From Rhodocyclaceae bacterium (lineage in GTDB: Bacteria > Pseudomonadota > Gammaproteobacteria > Burkholderiales > Rhodocyclaceae), in the NCBI GenBank assembly GCA_018261935.1, contig JAGTRP010000016.1:19900-83899 (forward strand): a stretch of 64,000 bases of DNA, in the 5' to 3' direction. Position 1 is the first letter of the stretch, and each line of letters starts with the position of its first letter. Below, in pieces: positions 9,257 through 16,672 of the stretch. Made by a program: the position numbers and the translations under genes. A model generated the notes under the pieces. That model worked only from the letters and a program-made list of their open reading frames with translations. It was not told where the DNA came from and made no database searches.

Positions 9257-9648
9257 TTCCTCGAGGATGCTGCCGGGGGCTGGGTAGGCGCGGACGGCCG
9301 CGGCGAAGCGGGTTCTGCCATGTCGCCGCCGGCGAGGGCCTCCTGCACGCGCTCGCGCAACTCCCCCAGGGCCTGGTTCAGGCGAGTGACGATATCCGGA
9401 GTGAGGGGAGCTTCCCCCTTGCGGGCCGCGTTAAAGACACTTTCCAGCCCCAGGGCGGCGCTCTCTATCCGGACCAGCCCGAGGACCCGCGCCGCGCCCT
9501 TCAGGCTATGGGATTCCCGGAAGGCTTCTTCCAGCAGCGCCGGATCGGCAGGGGATTGCTCCAGGCGCAGCAAATCCTCTTCCAGGCGGGCCAGATGCTG
9601 GCCGCTTTCCGCCTTGAATAGCCGGTAGAGGTCGGGGTCCTCGATCAT
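9253..9648 (-). CDS. Histidine phosphotransfer (Hpt) domain protein
   Basis: The 131-residue protein is a single Hpt four-helix domain (residues 1-about 105) with the phospho-accepting His47 in the signature ESHSLKGAAR, followed by a Pro/Ala-rich tail. It resembles the CheA/BarA P1-type domain and has no kinase core. The start at 9648 is chosen because it follows an AGAAGGGGAA ribosome site, and longer forms add only low-complexity residues. Its stop overlaps the start of the REC-PAS-kinase gene (ATGA at 9253-9256), which points to a shared phosphorelay. Confidence 0.85.
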   Translation of the reverse strand: MIEDPDLYRLFKAESGQHLARLEEDLLRLEQSPADPALLEEAFRESHSLKGAARVLGLVRIESAALGLESVFNAARKGEAPLTPDIVTRLNQALGELRERVQEALAGGDMAEPASPRPSAPTQPPAASSRK

Positions 9649-9835
9649 TTCCCCTTCTGTCAAACAAAAGCCCGCAGGTTTACGGGTGCCGGCAATGGAG
9701 AAGGCTTGTAGGTCATTTTGAGGCCCGGAGGGCGGCGTTCCTGCTGAAGGGGAAACACTCAAAATTGGACCGCCCCGCCGGCCCATCGTTCATGCCCGGC
9801 GGCCGCCCCCGGCCGCAGGGAAAAGGGTGCGCAGA

Positions 9836-9867
9836 AAACAAAAAAGCCGTTGTGGATCAACGGCTTT
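9836..9867 (-). terminator. tRNA-Ser terminator, now displaced from its gene by the island
   Basis: A 10-bp stem (AAAGCCGTTG at 9843-9852 with its complement at 9858-9867) and, on the minus strand, a T-run at 9836-9842 form an intrinsic terminator. It lies seven bases past the short tRNA-Ser 3'-end repeat, where the terminator of the intact tRNA would be expected if the island were absent. Confidence 0.75.
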
Positions 9868-9874
9868 CATACTT

Positions 9875-9898
9875 TCTGGCGGAGGCGGTGAGATTCGA
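9875..9898. repeat. Left attachment-site repeat of the tRNA-Ser island
   Basis: An exact 24-bp copy of the tRNA-Ser 3' end including CCA (begins TCTGGCGGAGG, ends GATTCGA). The match to the tRNA stops abruptly at 9899. Confidence 0.85.
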
Positions 9899-10151
9899 CG
9901 AGTAAATATATAATTCGTTATTTATCAATCCGCTACAGAGCAACCACAGACTCTCTTTGTACCACCAAGAGCGAAACGTCAAATCCTGCAAGGTTTTTGG
10001 CGAACTTCCGCGATTGTGAGTGCCCAACTTACTATGAGACGGTTGTCGAGACTTCGTTGTTAATACAGCTGTTTTAGGGTCTGGCATGGATCGCACTTGG
10101 TCGATATCCATGTACAATACTTAGTTAAACCTAACGTTAGGTACACCTCAC
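9899..10151. other. AT-rich island left end with no convincing gene
   Basis: From the left att repeat to the first island gene there are about 250 AT-rich bases. A minus-strand frame (9857-10117) is open but begins without a ribosome site and reads into the att repeat and terminator, so I do not call it. The segment probably holds the operon promoter: a TACAAT box at 10113-10118 is a possible -10, without a convincing -35. Confidence 0.4.
10129..10142. promoter_or_regulatory. 14-bp perfect palindrome, probable operator of the island operon
   Basis: ACCTAACGTTAGGT is a perfect palindrome located 10 bases before the GTG start of the first island gene and just downstream of the candidate -10 box (10113-10118). 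This position is typical of a repressor binding site. No repressor is recognised in the island. Confidence 0.5.
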
Positions 10152-10865
10152 GTGACAAGACAAGCTGAGATTTTTGGCTCATCGATCATCGCGGTAGGCT
10201 CATTCAATCCGGCGATATTCTCCCCAGACTGGCTTTTACGGAACCAGCTCATTGGACAGGGTGACTGCGAAACTGCGCTGAGTAGTGAAAGCCTAATCGT
10301 TTCCCGCCAAGTGTGCGCCTACGAAACAGCTTGGTTTGCATTGCAGGTCCTCGAAGAGCAGTTTTCGCTGACCAGCAAGGGGCCATTAACCCCTGCCTTC
10401 TCAGACCTAGCAATCGGCATTCTGTCACTAGTACCACACTCGCCTATCAGGGCTTTGGGCCTCAATTTCCACGCTCACTATCGCCTAGGCTCCGAGGCTG
10501 ACTACCACCGGGTAGGCGACGTACTAGCCCCGAAGGTTATTTGGCGAGACCTGTTCCCTGGCGATGGGTTTTCTGCTGGGATGGCGGACCTAACCATCCG
10601 CATCCAAGAAACCAATGAACGCCGTGAGGCCCTGTCGAAGAACGAGAAGCGGATATCCATTCAACCTTCGTCAAAGCTCCGCTACGGCGTTTACATGTCA
10701 TACAATAACCACAATGTCATTGAAGCCAGCGGAGACCTTTTGCCACCGGGGGAACAAGCCGCTGGGATCATTGAGGCAGATTGGCTGAAGACATGGGAAG
10801 ACGCTACCCGTGTTTTTGATGGTCTCATTTCAGCTGCATTAGCCGGTACCGGAAACACAAACTAA
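10152..10865 (+). CDS. Unrecognised island protein 1 (237 aa)
   Basis: The protein begins with GTG and is soluble, with no signal peptide, membrane segment or nucleotide-binding motif. It opens with SIIAVGSFNPAIFSPDWLL and contains the block AIGILSLVPHSPIRALGLNF and a VIWRDLFPGDGF stretch; I recall comparable uncharacterised proteins with a 'GxFNPxIF...' start and '..HTP(I/V)xAxGxNF' middle, but cannot name a family. It is the first gene of a tight operon, with only three bases before the second gene. Codon use is markedly less GC-biased than in neighbouring core genes, consistent with transfer. A sensor or adaptor role is speculation. Confidence 0.7.
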   Translation: MTRQAEIFGSSIIAVGSFNPAIFSPDWLLRNQLIGQGDCETALSSESLIVSRQVCAYETAWFALQVLEEQFSLTSKGPLTPAFSDLAIGILSLVPHSPIRALGLNFHAHYRLGSEADYHRVGDVLAPKVIWRDLFPGDGFSAGMADLTIRIQETNERREALSKNEKRISIQPSSKLRYGVYMSYNNHNVIEASGDLLPPGEQAAGIIEADWLKTWEDATRVFDGLISAALAGTGNTN

Positions 10866-10868
10866 TCC

Positions 10869-11444
10869 ATGCTCACACGAGTTCCACAACACCTCATTGA
10901 CGGTTGGCCGACGGCCCGCGTGTCCACCCCGTACGACGGACACCTCCAAGCTTTCGAGTTTCGCCCTATTGAGGTGGGCCCGGCCAACACAGCAGCCCGG
11001 CCCGAAGAGTTTGCAGCCTCGTCGCTGACTGCCAAATCGCAGCTTGGGAAAGAGTTTCTCCCCCCCTCTCTACCCAAGATGCGTGAGATATCCGACGACG
11101 CCGCAGATGCAGCAGTGCTCCAGCTTTGGGAAGGGCGAGTGCTTAGCGTGGACGATGACACCCAGAGCATGCGTGCTCTATTGTCGGCAAAGATGGGACA
11201 AGTGCCTGACCATACTGCCCAGATCGAACTTCAGTGGGTCTCTGAGCAGGACTTGGATTTGGTCAAACCCGGTGCAGTATTTTATCTAACGCTGTACAAG
11301 CAAGTACGGCGAGGCAACATCAAGAACTCTCAGGAATTGCGCTTTCGTCGGCGGCCGAGTTGGTCACAGCACCAAATCCAGCAAATTAGGGCAGAGGCCC
11401 AAGTTCTTGTGTCCAAGATGAAAGCTAGACCGCTTGCCGAATGA
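10869..11444 (+). CDS. Unrecognised island protein 2 (191 aa)
   Basis: A soluble 191-residue protein with no signal peptide or membrane segment and no motif I recognise. Visible features are an Ala/Glu/Ser-rich middle, a WEGRVLSVDDDTQSMRALL block followed by a beta-rich stretch ending DLVKPGAVFYLTLYKQVRR, and a basic C-terminus with many Arg/Gln residues. It lies three bases after gene 1, and its stop overlaps the start of gene 3 by ATGA (11441-11444), so all three are almost certainly one translationally coupled unit. The central block looks like a small beta-barrel; that is inference only. Confidence 0.7.
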   Translation: MLTRVPQHLIDGWPTARVSTPYDGHLQAFEFRPIEVGPANTAARPEEFAASSLTAKSQLGKEFLPPSLPKMREISDDAADAAVLQLWEGRVLSVDDDTQSMRALLSAKMGQVPDHTAQIELQWVSEQDLDLVKPGAVFYLTLYKQVRRGNIKNSQELRFRRRPSWSQHQIQQIRAEAQVLVSKMKARPLAE

Positions 11445-12508
11445 TTAACTATGGCGGCGGACCCGCCGACAATGAAATCGAAATCACGATTTTTGGTCCT
11501 GGTTACGGTGAGGCGATAGCGGTCCATCTTGGGGAACAAAATTGGATGCTGGTCGATTCGTGCCTAGTCCCGGGCACATCTGAGCCTGCTTCCCGTGCAT
11601 ACCTAGAGCAAATTGGCGTTCCAGCATCTGGTGTAAAAGCAATTATTGCTTCGCATTGGCATGACGATCACGTGCGCGGCATCTCTACGTTAGCTGCTCA
11701 CTATGCCGACGCAGAATTCATGCTGTCTCATGTTTTCTCAGACGCAGAGGCAACTGCGTTCCTCGCCGCGTACAGCGAAAAGTTCGCCCCTGGTCTTTCT
11801 CGAGGTTCCAAAGAGCTCTATTCTGCAGTCAAGGCACGGGAAATCGTTTACTTCCTGCACCAACGGACGTCTGTCCTGGAGCTCACGGCAAACGAGAGAA
11901 ACATCCGGGTCTGCGCGCTATCCCCCACCCCGGCGGCCTGCGCACAATCGATAGCCCACTTTGCTAGCCATGTACCTAAAAACCCCGGCATCCAGATTGG
12001 GCACGCACCGGAAATGAAGCCAAATTTGGAAGCCGTTGTCCTGCACATCGATTTTGTTGGGGATGCTGTCTTACTTGGATCAGACCTAGAGAACCACGAA
12101 GCCCTAGGCTGGAGTGCTGTAGTAAATGACCAATGGTGCGCTAACCGCCCCCGCAGTTCGGCATATAAAGTTGCTCACCACGGCTCCAGCACCGGAGACC
12201 ACCCCCCTGTGTGGGCCAACATGCTGAACCCCAACCCTGTTACCTGCTTAACTCCATATAGCCTTGCCGGGCAATATTTGCCTACCTCTGGCGACAAGTC
12301 TCGTATTAGAGACTGCACACCGCATGCATATATCAGCTCTGGCGCAAGCCGCCGACCCAGCATGGATGCAGCCGTCTTGAAGCGACTAAACGATATCGCA
12401 ACCGAGGTTACTGTAGCCAATCCCGGATTTGGTGCAGTTCGACTAAGGAAAGTTGTTGGCGCACAAGAATGGACCAGGGAATTCTTTGGTGCAGCAGGAG
12501 ATCTTTAG
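11441..12508 (+). CDS. ComEC-like metallo-beta-lactamase-fold hydrolase, island protein 3
   Basis: The 355-residue protein has the metallo-beta-lactamase fold: the first metal-binding motif HxHxDH as SHWHDDHVRG (about residue 73), an acidic ligand in VLLGSDLENHE (about 210), and the late KVAHHGSSTGDH motif (about 246) typical of the nuclease-like ComEC/Rec2 branch. No membrane segments are present, unlike true ComEC. Enzymes of this branch act on nucleic acid or phosphoester substrates, so it is the likely effector of the operon. Several defence systems use MBL-fold effectors (family knowledge), but the association with the two upstream proteins is unfamiliar to me. It overlaps gene 2 by 4 bp. 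Confidence 0.85.
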   Translation: MINYGGGPADNEIEITIFGPGYGEAIAVHLGEQNWMLVDSCLVPGTSEPASRAYLEQIGVPASGVKAIIASHWHDDHVRGISTLAAHYADAEFMLSHVFSDAEATAFLAAYSEKFAPGLSRGSKELYSAVKAREIVYFLHQRTSVLELTANERNIRVCALSPTPAACAQSIAHFASHVPKNPGIQIGHAPEMKPNLEAVVLHIDFVGDAVLLGSDLENHEALGWSAVVNDQWCANRPRSSAYKVAHHGSSTGDHPPVWANMLNPNPVTCLTPYSLAGQYLPTSGDKSRIRDCTPHAYISSGASRRPSMDAAVLKRLNDIATEVTVANPGFGAVRLRKVVGAQEWTREFFGAAGDL

Positions 12509-12695
12509 GATCAAGCTGAGGGCGTTCTGAATCGCTAGGTTAGCGCCCTAAGACTGGCACTTACTCCCTCTGCCACCCATCAGCGCGGATCATATCCATG
12601 CTGGTTTAATGTCCGCTGAACCTCCGTTATTGCCGCAACTATCCTCCACATCTCGTTTTCATCTTTGGCTAGCGAGCGAGCATCGTTACAGCACA

Positions 12696-12719
12696 TCTGG
12701 CGGAGGCGGTGAGATTCGA
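12696..12719. repeat. Right attachment-site repeat (within tRNA-Ser 3' end)
   Basis: The 24-bp partner of the repeat at 9875-9898; it covers the last 22 bases of tRNA-Ser, including CCA, plus two bases beyond. Confidence 0.85.
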
Positions 12720-12785
12720 ACTCACGAACGGTTACCCGTTGCCGGTTTTCAAGACCGGTGCAATCGACCACTCTGCCACACCTCC
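12698..12785 (-). tRNA. tRNA-Ser (anticodon TGA)
   Basis: Reading the minus strand, the gene begins GGAGGTGTGGCAGAGTGG and ends CGCCTCCGCCA with an encoded CCA. The acceptor stem pairs over 7 bp, the anticodon loop is CTTGAAA (anticodon TGA), and a long class-II variable arm is present (GGCAACGGGTAACCG region). It is the integration target of the island immediately downstream of its 3' end. Confidence 0.97.
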
Positions 12786-12915
12786 GGGGAGGCGCGATGA
12801 TAGCACAGGGCGCCCTCCAGCCGCCTTGCCATGCCATCCGGCTGGCGGTTGCAACTTTCAAACCCCTCCGCTAGTCTTATGAGCCGGAATTTCCCAAGAC
12901 AAGGAGCACCCATCC

Positions 12916-13608
12916 ATGCAAACCGACTTCCAGATGATCGGGCAAGGCACCCCTGAGCTCGCTCTTCGGCAGAATCGCGTTCTGCGCAACACCTACCTGC
13001 TGCTCGGCCTTTCCATGCTGCCCACCGTGCTCGGCGCCCTGACCGGCGTCGCGATGGGGTTCAGCTTCCTCGCCGGCAGCCCGTTCATGGCCTTCATGCT
13101 CTTCCTCGGCATCGCCTGGGGCTTCATGTATGGCATCGAGCGCACCAAGGACAGCGGCTGGGGCGTCGCCCTGCTGCTGGGATTCACCTTCTTCATGGGC
13201 CTGATGCTGTCCCGCATCCTGCAAGTGGCCTTGGGCTTTTCGAACGGCGGTTCCCTCATCGCCATGGCGGCGGGTGGCACCGGCGCCATCTTCTTCACCC
13301 TCTCCGCCGTCGCCACCGTCAGCAAGCGAGATTTCAGCGGCATGGGCAAGTTCCTGTTCGTCGGCATGGTGGTGGTGCTGCTGGCGGCCCTGGCCAACGT
13401 CTTCTTCCAGATCCCGGCCCTCTCCCTGGCGGTTTCCGCCGCGGTGGTGATGATTTTCTCGGCCTACATCCTCTACGACATCAGCCGCATCGTGCAGGGG
13501 GGCGAAACCAACTACGTCATCGCCACCCTGGCGGTGTACCTGGATCTCTACAACGTCTTCGTCGGTCTCCTGAACCTGCTCATGGCCTTCAGCGGCGATC
13601 GCGACTAA
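12916..13608 (+). CDS. Bax inhibitor-1/YccA family inner-membrane protein
   Basis: This 230-residue protein has seven hydrophobic segments spread over residues 28-225, the UPF0005/BI-1 topology. It carries the family's C-terminal signature around YILYDISRIVQGGETNYV and the late acidic residues of the di-aspartyl pore sensor. YccA-type members interact with and protect against the membrane protease FtsH; BI-1 relatives are pH-sensitive calcium leak channels. The ATG at 12916 follows an AAGGAG ribosome site. The gene is alone, ending at a terminator shared with rlmD. Confidence 0.9.
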   Translation: MQTDFQMIGQGTPELALRQNRVLRNTYLLLGLSMLPTVLGALTGVAMGFSFLAGSPFMAFMLFLGIAWGFMYGIERTKDSGWGVALLLGFTFFMGLMLSRILQVALGFSNGGSLIAMAAGGTGAIFFTLSAVATVSKRDFSGMGKFLFVGMVVVLLAALANVFFQIPALSLAVSAAVVMIFSAYILYDISRIVQGGETNYVIATLAVYLDLYNVFVGLLNLLMAFSGDRD

Positions 13609-13629
13609 GGCAGCGTCCCGCGTTCGAAA

Positions 13630-13661
13630 AAGGCGGCTTCAAGCCGCCTTTTTTATTTTTC
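13630..13661. terminator. Bidirectional terminator between the BI-1 gene and rlmD
   Basis: An 8-bp stem (AAGGCGGC at 13630-13637 with 13643-13650), a 5-base loop, and a T-rich tail interrupted by one A. A-residues on the other side allow use by rlmD, whose stop codon lies inside the T-tract. Confidence 0.85.
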
Positions 13662-14948
13662 GAAAACCGCGATCGATTCCACATGGGCCGTCTGGGGGAA
13701 CATATTGACTGCCCCCGCCGCCACGAAGCGGTAGCCCTTCACCGTCGTCAGCACCGCCGCGTCCCGGGCCAGGGTCGCCGGATTGCAGGAGACATAGACG
13801 ATGCGGCGCGGCCCGTTCTCCCCCAGGGCCTTGACCACCTCGATGGCTCCTTCCCGGGGCGGGTCGATGAGCATCTTGTCGAAGGGGCCGAGGGCGGCTA
13901 GGGATTCCGGCGTGCAGTCGAACAGGTTGGCGACGCCGAATTCCATCCGCTCCGCCAGGCCGTTGGCCGCCGCCCCCTGCCGGCCCCGCTCCACCAGGGC
14001 TTCGCTGCCCTCGATGCCCACCACCGTCGCCCCGCGGCGGGCGATGGGCAGGGTGAAGTTGCCCAGGCCGCAGAACATGTCGGCGATGCGTTCCCCCGGC
14101 CGCGGGTCGAGGAGCCGGATAGCCCGGCGCACCAGCATGCGGTTCACGGCATGATTGACCTGGGTGAAATCGGTGGGCCGGAAATCCATCTCCAGGCCGA
14201 ATTCCGGCAGGGCGTAGGAAAGCCTGGGGCCGGGGGTCGGATAGAAGCGGTAGGCGGTATCGGGGCCCTTGGGCTGCAGGTAGAACACCACCCCGTGGCG
14301 GTCGGCGAAGGCCCGCAAGAGCTGCTCGTCCTTGTCGTTGAGAGGCTGCAGGATGCGCAGCACGAGGGCCGTGCAGTCCTCGCCCACCGCCACTTCCACC
14401 TGGGGCAGGCGGTCCGCGATGGAGAGGGCGCTGAAGAGTTCCCGCAGGGGCACCAGCAGGTCCGACACATGGGGCGGCAGCACCAGGCACGAGCGGATGT
14501 CGGCGATATAGCTGCTCTTCTTCTCATGGAAACCGATCAGCATGCCGCCCTTGGTCGGCACCTTGCGCACCCCGAGCCGGGCCCGGTGGCGGTAGCCCCA
14601 GGGCGCGCCCTGGATAGGGGGCAGCAGGTGCTCCGGGCGGACCCGGCCGATGTGCCACAGGCTATCCTCCAGCACCCGCTGCTTGATCGCCACCTGGGCC
14701 GCCGGGTCCACATGCTGCATGGCGCAGCCGCCGCAGATTCCGAAATGGGGACAGCGGGGCTGCACCCGGGCCGGCGAGGCGGTGACCACCCGCACCAGAT
14801 GGGCCATTTCATAATTGGGCTTCTTGCGGTAGCTGGCGTATTCGACCACTTCCCCTGGCAGGGCGCCTTCGACGAAAATCGTCTTGCCGTCCAGGCGCGT
14901 AATGCCCCGCGCTTCGTGGTCCACTGATTCGATGAGCCCGATGGGCAT
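13653..14948 (-). CDS. rlmD: 23S rRNA (uracil-1939-C5)-methyltransferase
   Basis: The 431-residue protein shows the RumA/TrmA order: an N-terminal TRAM domain (1-60), the four-cysteine Fe-S site [10 protein letters not shown] (about 85-94) with a later Cys in RSCLVLP, the SAM-binding core beginning [14 protein letters not shown] (about 292), DPPREG, and the catalytic-cysteine motif [12 protein letters not shown] near the end. RlmD methylates U1939 of 23S rRNA with SAM. TRAM plus the Fe-S cluster fits RlmD better than TrmA. It is monocistronic and divergent from the next gene. Confidence 0.93.
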   Translation of the reverse strand: MPIGLIESVDHEARGITRLDGKTIFVEGALPGEVVEYASYRKKPNYEMAHLVRVVTASPARVQPRCPHFGICGGCAMQHVDPAAQVAIKQRVLEDSLWHIGRVRPEHLLPPIQGAPWGYRHRARLGVRKVPTKGGMLIGFHEKKSSYIADIRSCLVLPPHVSDLLVPLRELFSALSIADRLPQVEVAVGEDCTALVLRILQPLNDKDEQLLRAFADRHGVVFYLQPKGPDTAYRFYPTPGPRLSYALPEFGLEMDFRPTDFTQVNHAVNRMLVRRAIRLLDPRPGERIADMFCGLGNFTLPIARRGATVVGIEGSEALVERGRQGAAANGLAERMEFGVANLFDCTPESLAALGPFDKMLIDPPREGAIEVVKALGENGPRRIVYVSCNPATLARDAAVLTTVKGYRFVAAGAVNMFPQTAHVESIAVFEK

Positions 14949-15002
14949 ACCCTGCTACTCCGAGAAAAACTTCAATTTTAACAATGCGCTAAACTACACG
15001 CC

Positions 15003-15479
15003 ATGGCCCGTGAACTTTTGACATCCTGGGGCGAATTCCAGTCGGCGGCGGACCGCCTCCTGGCGTTGGCGGAACGGGAAATCCTGATTTATGACCACGA
15101 TCTGGCCCGCCTCCAGCTGGACGCCAGTTTCCGGCAGGATTATCTGAGGCGCCTGCTGCAGCCCGGGCGGGCCGACTGCCTGCGCATCGCCCTCCGGGAA
15201 ACCGCCCTGGTGCAGCGCACCAATCCTCGCCTGATGCGGTTGCTCGCCGACCATCCCACAGGCATGACTATGGTAAAAACCCCAGACCACCTGGCCCACC
15301 TGCGGGATGCCATGATCCTGGTTGACGGCCGCCATGGACTTGTGCTTTTCGATCAGGACCAGCCCAGATCCAAGCTTCTGACGGATGAAGGGGAGGAACT
15401 GGAACCCTATTGTCAACGCTTTGAGGAAATCCGGCGCGAAGGCGGGACACCGGTCAGCCCAACTACCCTGGGTTTGTGA
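15003..15479 (+). CDS. DUF7931-like protein of unknown function
   Basis: This 158-residue soluble protein opens MARELLTSWGEFQSAADRLL and contains EILIYDHDLARLQLD and a late DAMILVDGRHGLVLFDQ block. The alternation of strands and helices resembles half of a phospholipase-D-like fold, as in the small family annotated as DUF7931, but the HKD catalytic motif is absent. No signal peptide is present. It is divergent from rlmD and 152 bases from the lipoprotein gene. Its function is unknown; the assignment is by recollection of the family pattern. Confidence 0.65.
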   Translation: MARELLTSWGEFQSAADRLLALAEREILIYDHDLARLQLDASFRQDYLRRLLQPGRADCLRIALRETALVQRTNPRLMRLLADHPTGMTMVKTPDHLAHLRDAMILVDGRHGLVLFDQDQPRSKLLTDEGEELEPYCQRFEEIRREGGTPVSPTTLGL

Positions 15480-15631
15480 TGGAACAACGGCGGCATTGTG
15501 CGTCCGCAGCACAATTCTGGTGAAATTCGGCAATCTTGATATAATCACAATCTGGCCGGTCGCTCCGGCCTTCAAAATTTTTGGCAAGTTTAAAATTTGC
15601 TAGTTTCTTTATCGATAAGGGAATTACACCA

Positions 15632-15847
15632 ATGAATAAGTCCGTTCTCGCTGCTGCTCTGATCGCTCTGGCCCTGACCGCCTGTGGCAAGAAGGAAGAG
15701 CCGAAGGCTGCCGCTCCCGCCCCGGCCCCCGCTGCTACTGCCCCCGCCGCTCCCGCTGCCGCTTCCGCCACCGAAGCTGCTCCGGCTGCCGCTTCCGCCA
15801 CCGAAGCCGCTCCGGCTGCCGCTTCCGGCACCGCTGCTGCCAAGTAA
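15632..15847 (+). CDS. Small Ala/Pro-rich lipoprotein
   Basis: A 71-residue protein with a lipoprotein signal peptide (MNKSVLAAALIALALTAC) whose lipobox LTAC places the lipidated Cys at about residue 18. It is followed by GKKEE and a low-complexity Ala/Pro/Thr/Glu tail built from a tandem repeat. Residue +2 is Gly, with no inner-membrane retention Asp, so outer-membrane sorting is plausible. Lipoproteins of this type are abundant in Rhodocyclales and of unknown role. A strong terminator follows. A longer in-frame start at 15581 would bury the signal peptide and is rejected. Confidence 0.8.
   Translation: MNKSVLAAALIALALTACGKKEEPKAAAPAPAPAATAPAAPAAASATEAAPAAASATEAAPAAASGTAAAK
15755..15840 (+). 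repeat. 30-bp tandem repeat inside the lipoprotein gene
   Basis: Units at 15755-15784 and 15785-15814 differ at one base, and a third, diverged unit starts at 15815. In frame, each encodes a ten-residue Ala/Pro/Ser/Thr/Glu block, so copy-number change would lengthen the tail without a frameshift. Confidence 0.8.
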
Positions 15848-15873
15848 TTCTCTTCGGCTCACGCTGAACAGAG

Positions 15874-15897
15874 GCGGGACTTCGGTCCCGCTTTTTT
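15874..15897 (+). terminator. Intrinsic terminator after the lipoprotein gene
   Basis: A perfect 7-bp GCGGGAC stem (15874-15880 with 15885-15891) has a UUCG tetraloop and is followed by CTTTTTT. Confidence 0.92.
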
Positions 15898-15904
15898 GTT
15901 GACC

Positions 15905-16672
15905 TCAGCCGAGCTGCCGCCAGGCAAAGCCGGCTGCCTGATCCGCCACGCCTACCCAGCCTTCTTCGCAGTTCACGGCCGCCGCCAGGACCCGGGCCGC
16001 GAGTTCGGGCAGATTGTTGTGTTCGCTCAGATGGGCCGCCACCAGATGCTGCAGGCGGGAGGCGTCGATGCTGGCCAGAAGGTCCGCTGCCGCCTGGTTT
16101 TCCAGGTGGCCGTAGCGCCCGGCGATGCGGCGCTTGAGGGCGGGAGGATAGGCTGATTCGGCGAGCATGCGGGCGTCGTGGTTGCACTCCAGGACCAGGC
16201 CATGGCAACCGGACAGCATGGCCCGCAGGTGGGCCGTCGCCTCACCGGCGTCGGTGAGGACCCCCAGCCGCAGAGCGCCGTCTGAAAATACGTACTGGAC
16301 CGGTTCCCGGGCATCGTGGGGCACCGGATAGGGCAGCACTTCCAGGTCGTTCACCGCCAGCGGATCGTGGCTGTCGATGACCCGGCAGTCGGCGCCATCC
16401 GCCGCCGCCCCGGCGGCCATCAGGGTTCCGTAGGTCAGCCAGACGGGCAAGCCGTAGCGCCGCGCCAGGCGAAAAACGCCGCCGATGTGGTCGGAGTGCT
16501 CGTGGGTGACCAGCAGGCCGGTCAAGTCGCCGGGGGTGACGCCGAGGCGGTTGAGCCGCGCGGCCGTTTCCCGGAGGCTGAAGCCGCAATCCACCAGGAG
16601 TCGGGTCGCCCCGCTCTCCACCAGCAGTGCGTTGCCGCTACTGCCGCTGCCGAGCGAGGCGAAACGTATCAC
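15905..16672 (-). CDS. MBL-fold metallo-hydrolase (YycJ/PhnP-like)
   Basis: The 255-residue enzyme begins IRFASLGSGSSGNALLVE, the usual opening of YycJ-type metallo-hydrolases, and carries the metal motif THEHSDHIGG (about residue 54) and later metal-ligand His/Asp residues (LTDAGEAT; HLSEHNN). These are binuclear zinc hydrolases acting on phosphoesters or nucleic acids. The start is a GTG that overlaps the bamC stop (GTGA at 16669-16672), so it is translationally coupled to bamC; a longer reading frame upstream only shadows bamC. It is the last gene of the dapA-bamC-MBL cluster. Confidence 0.85.
   Translation of the reverse strand: MIRFASLGSGSSGNALLVESGATRLLVDCGFSLRETAARLNRLGVTPGDLTGLLVTHEHSDHIGGVFRLARRYGLPVWLTYGTLMAAGAAADGADCRVIDSHDPLAVNDLEVLPYPVPHDAREPVQYVFSDGALRLGVLTDAGEATAHLRAMLSGCHGLVLECNHDARMLAESAYPPALKRRIAGRYGHLENQAAADLLASIDASRLQHLVAAHLSEHNNLPELAARVLAAAVNCEEGWVGVADQAAGFAWRQLG

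Larger units (their letters stand above)
9875..12719. mobile_element. Integrase-less 2.8 kb island at tRNA-Ser(TGA)
   Basis: Two identical 24-bp direct repeats (9875-9898 and 12696-12719) bound the segment. The right copy is the 3' end of tRNA-Ser; the left copy is an isolated duplicate. Between them, base composition is clearly more AT-rich than the flanks, and the only convincing genes are one three-gene operon (10152-12508). No integrase, excisionase or transposase is visible, so this is either a non-autonomous element mobilised in trans or the remnant of a larger island. Removing it joins the tRNA to its terminator at 9836-9867, strong internal evidence that it was inserted. Confidence 0.85.

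Noticed and set aside
9857..10117. 86-residue minus-strand ORF across the left island boundary
   Set aside because: It reads through the att repeat and the terminator stem, has no ribosome site and no protein-like pattern.
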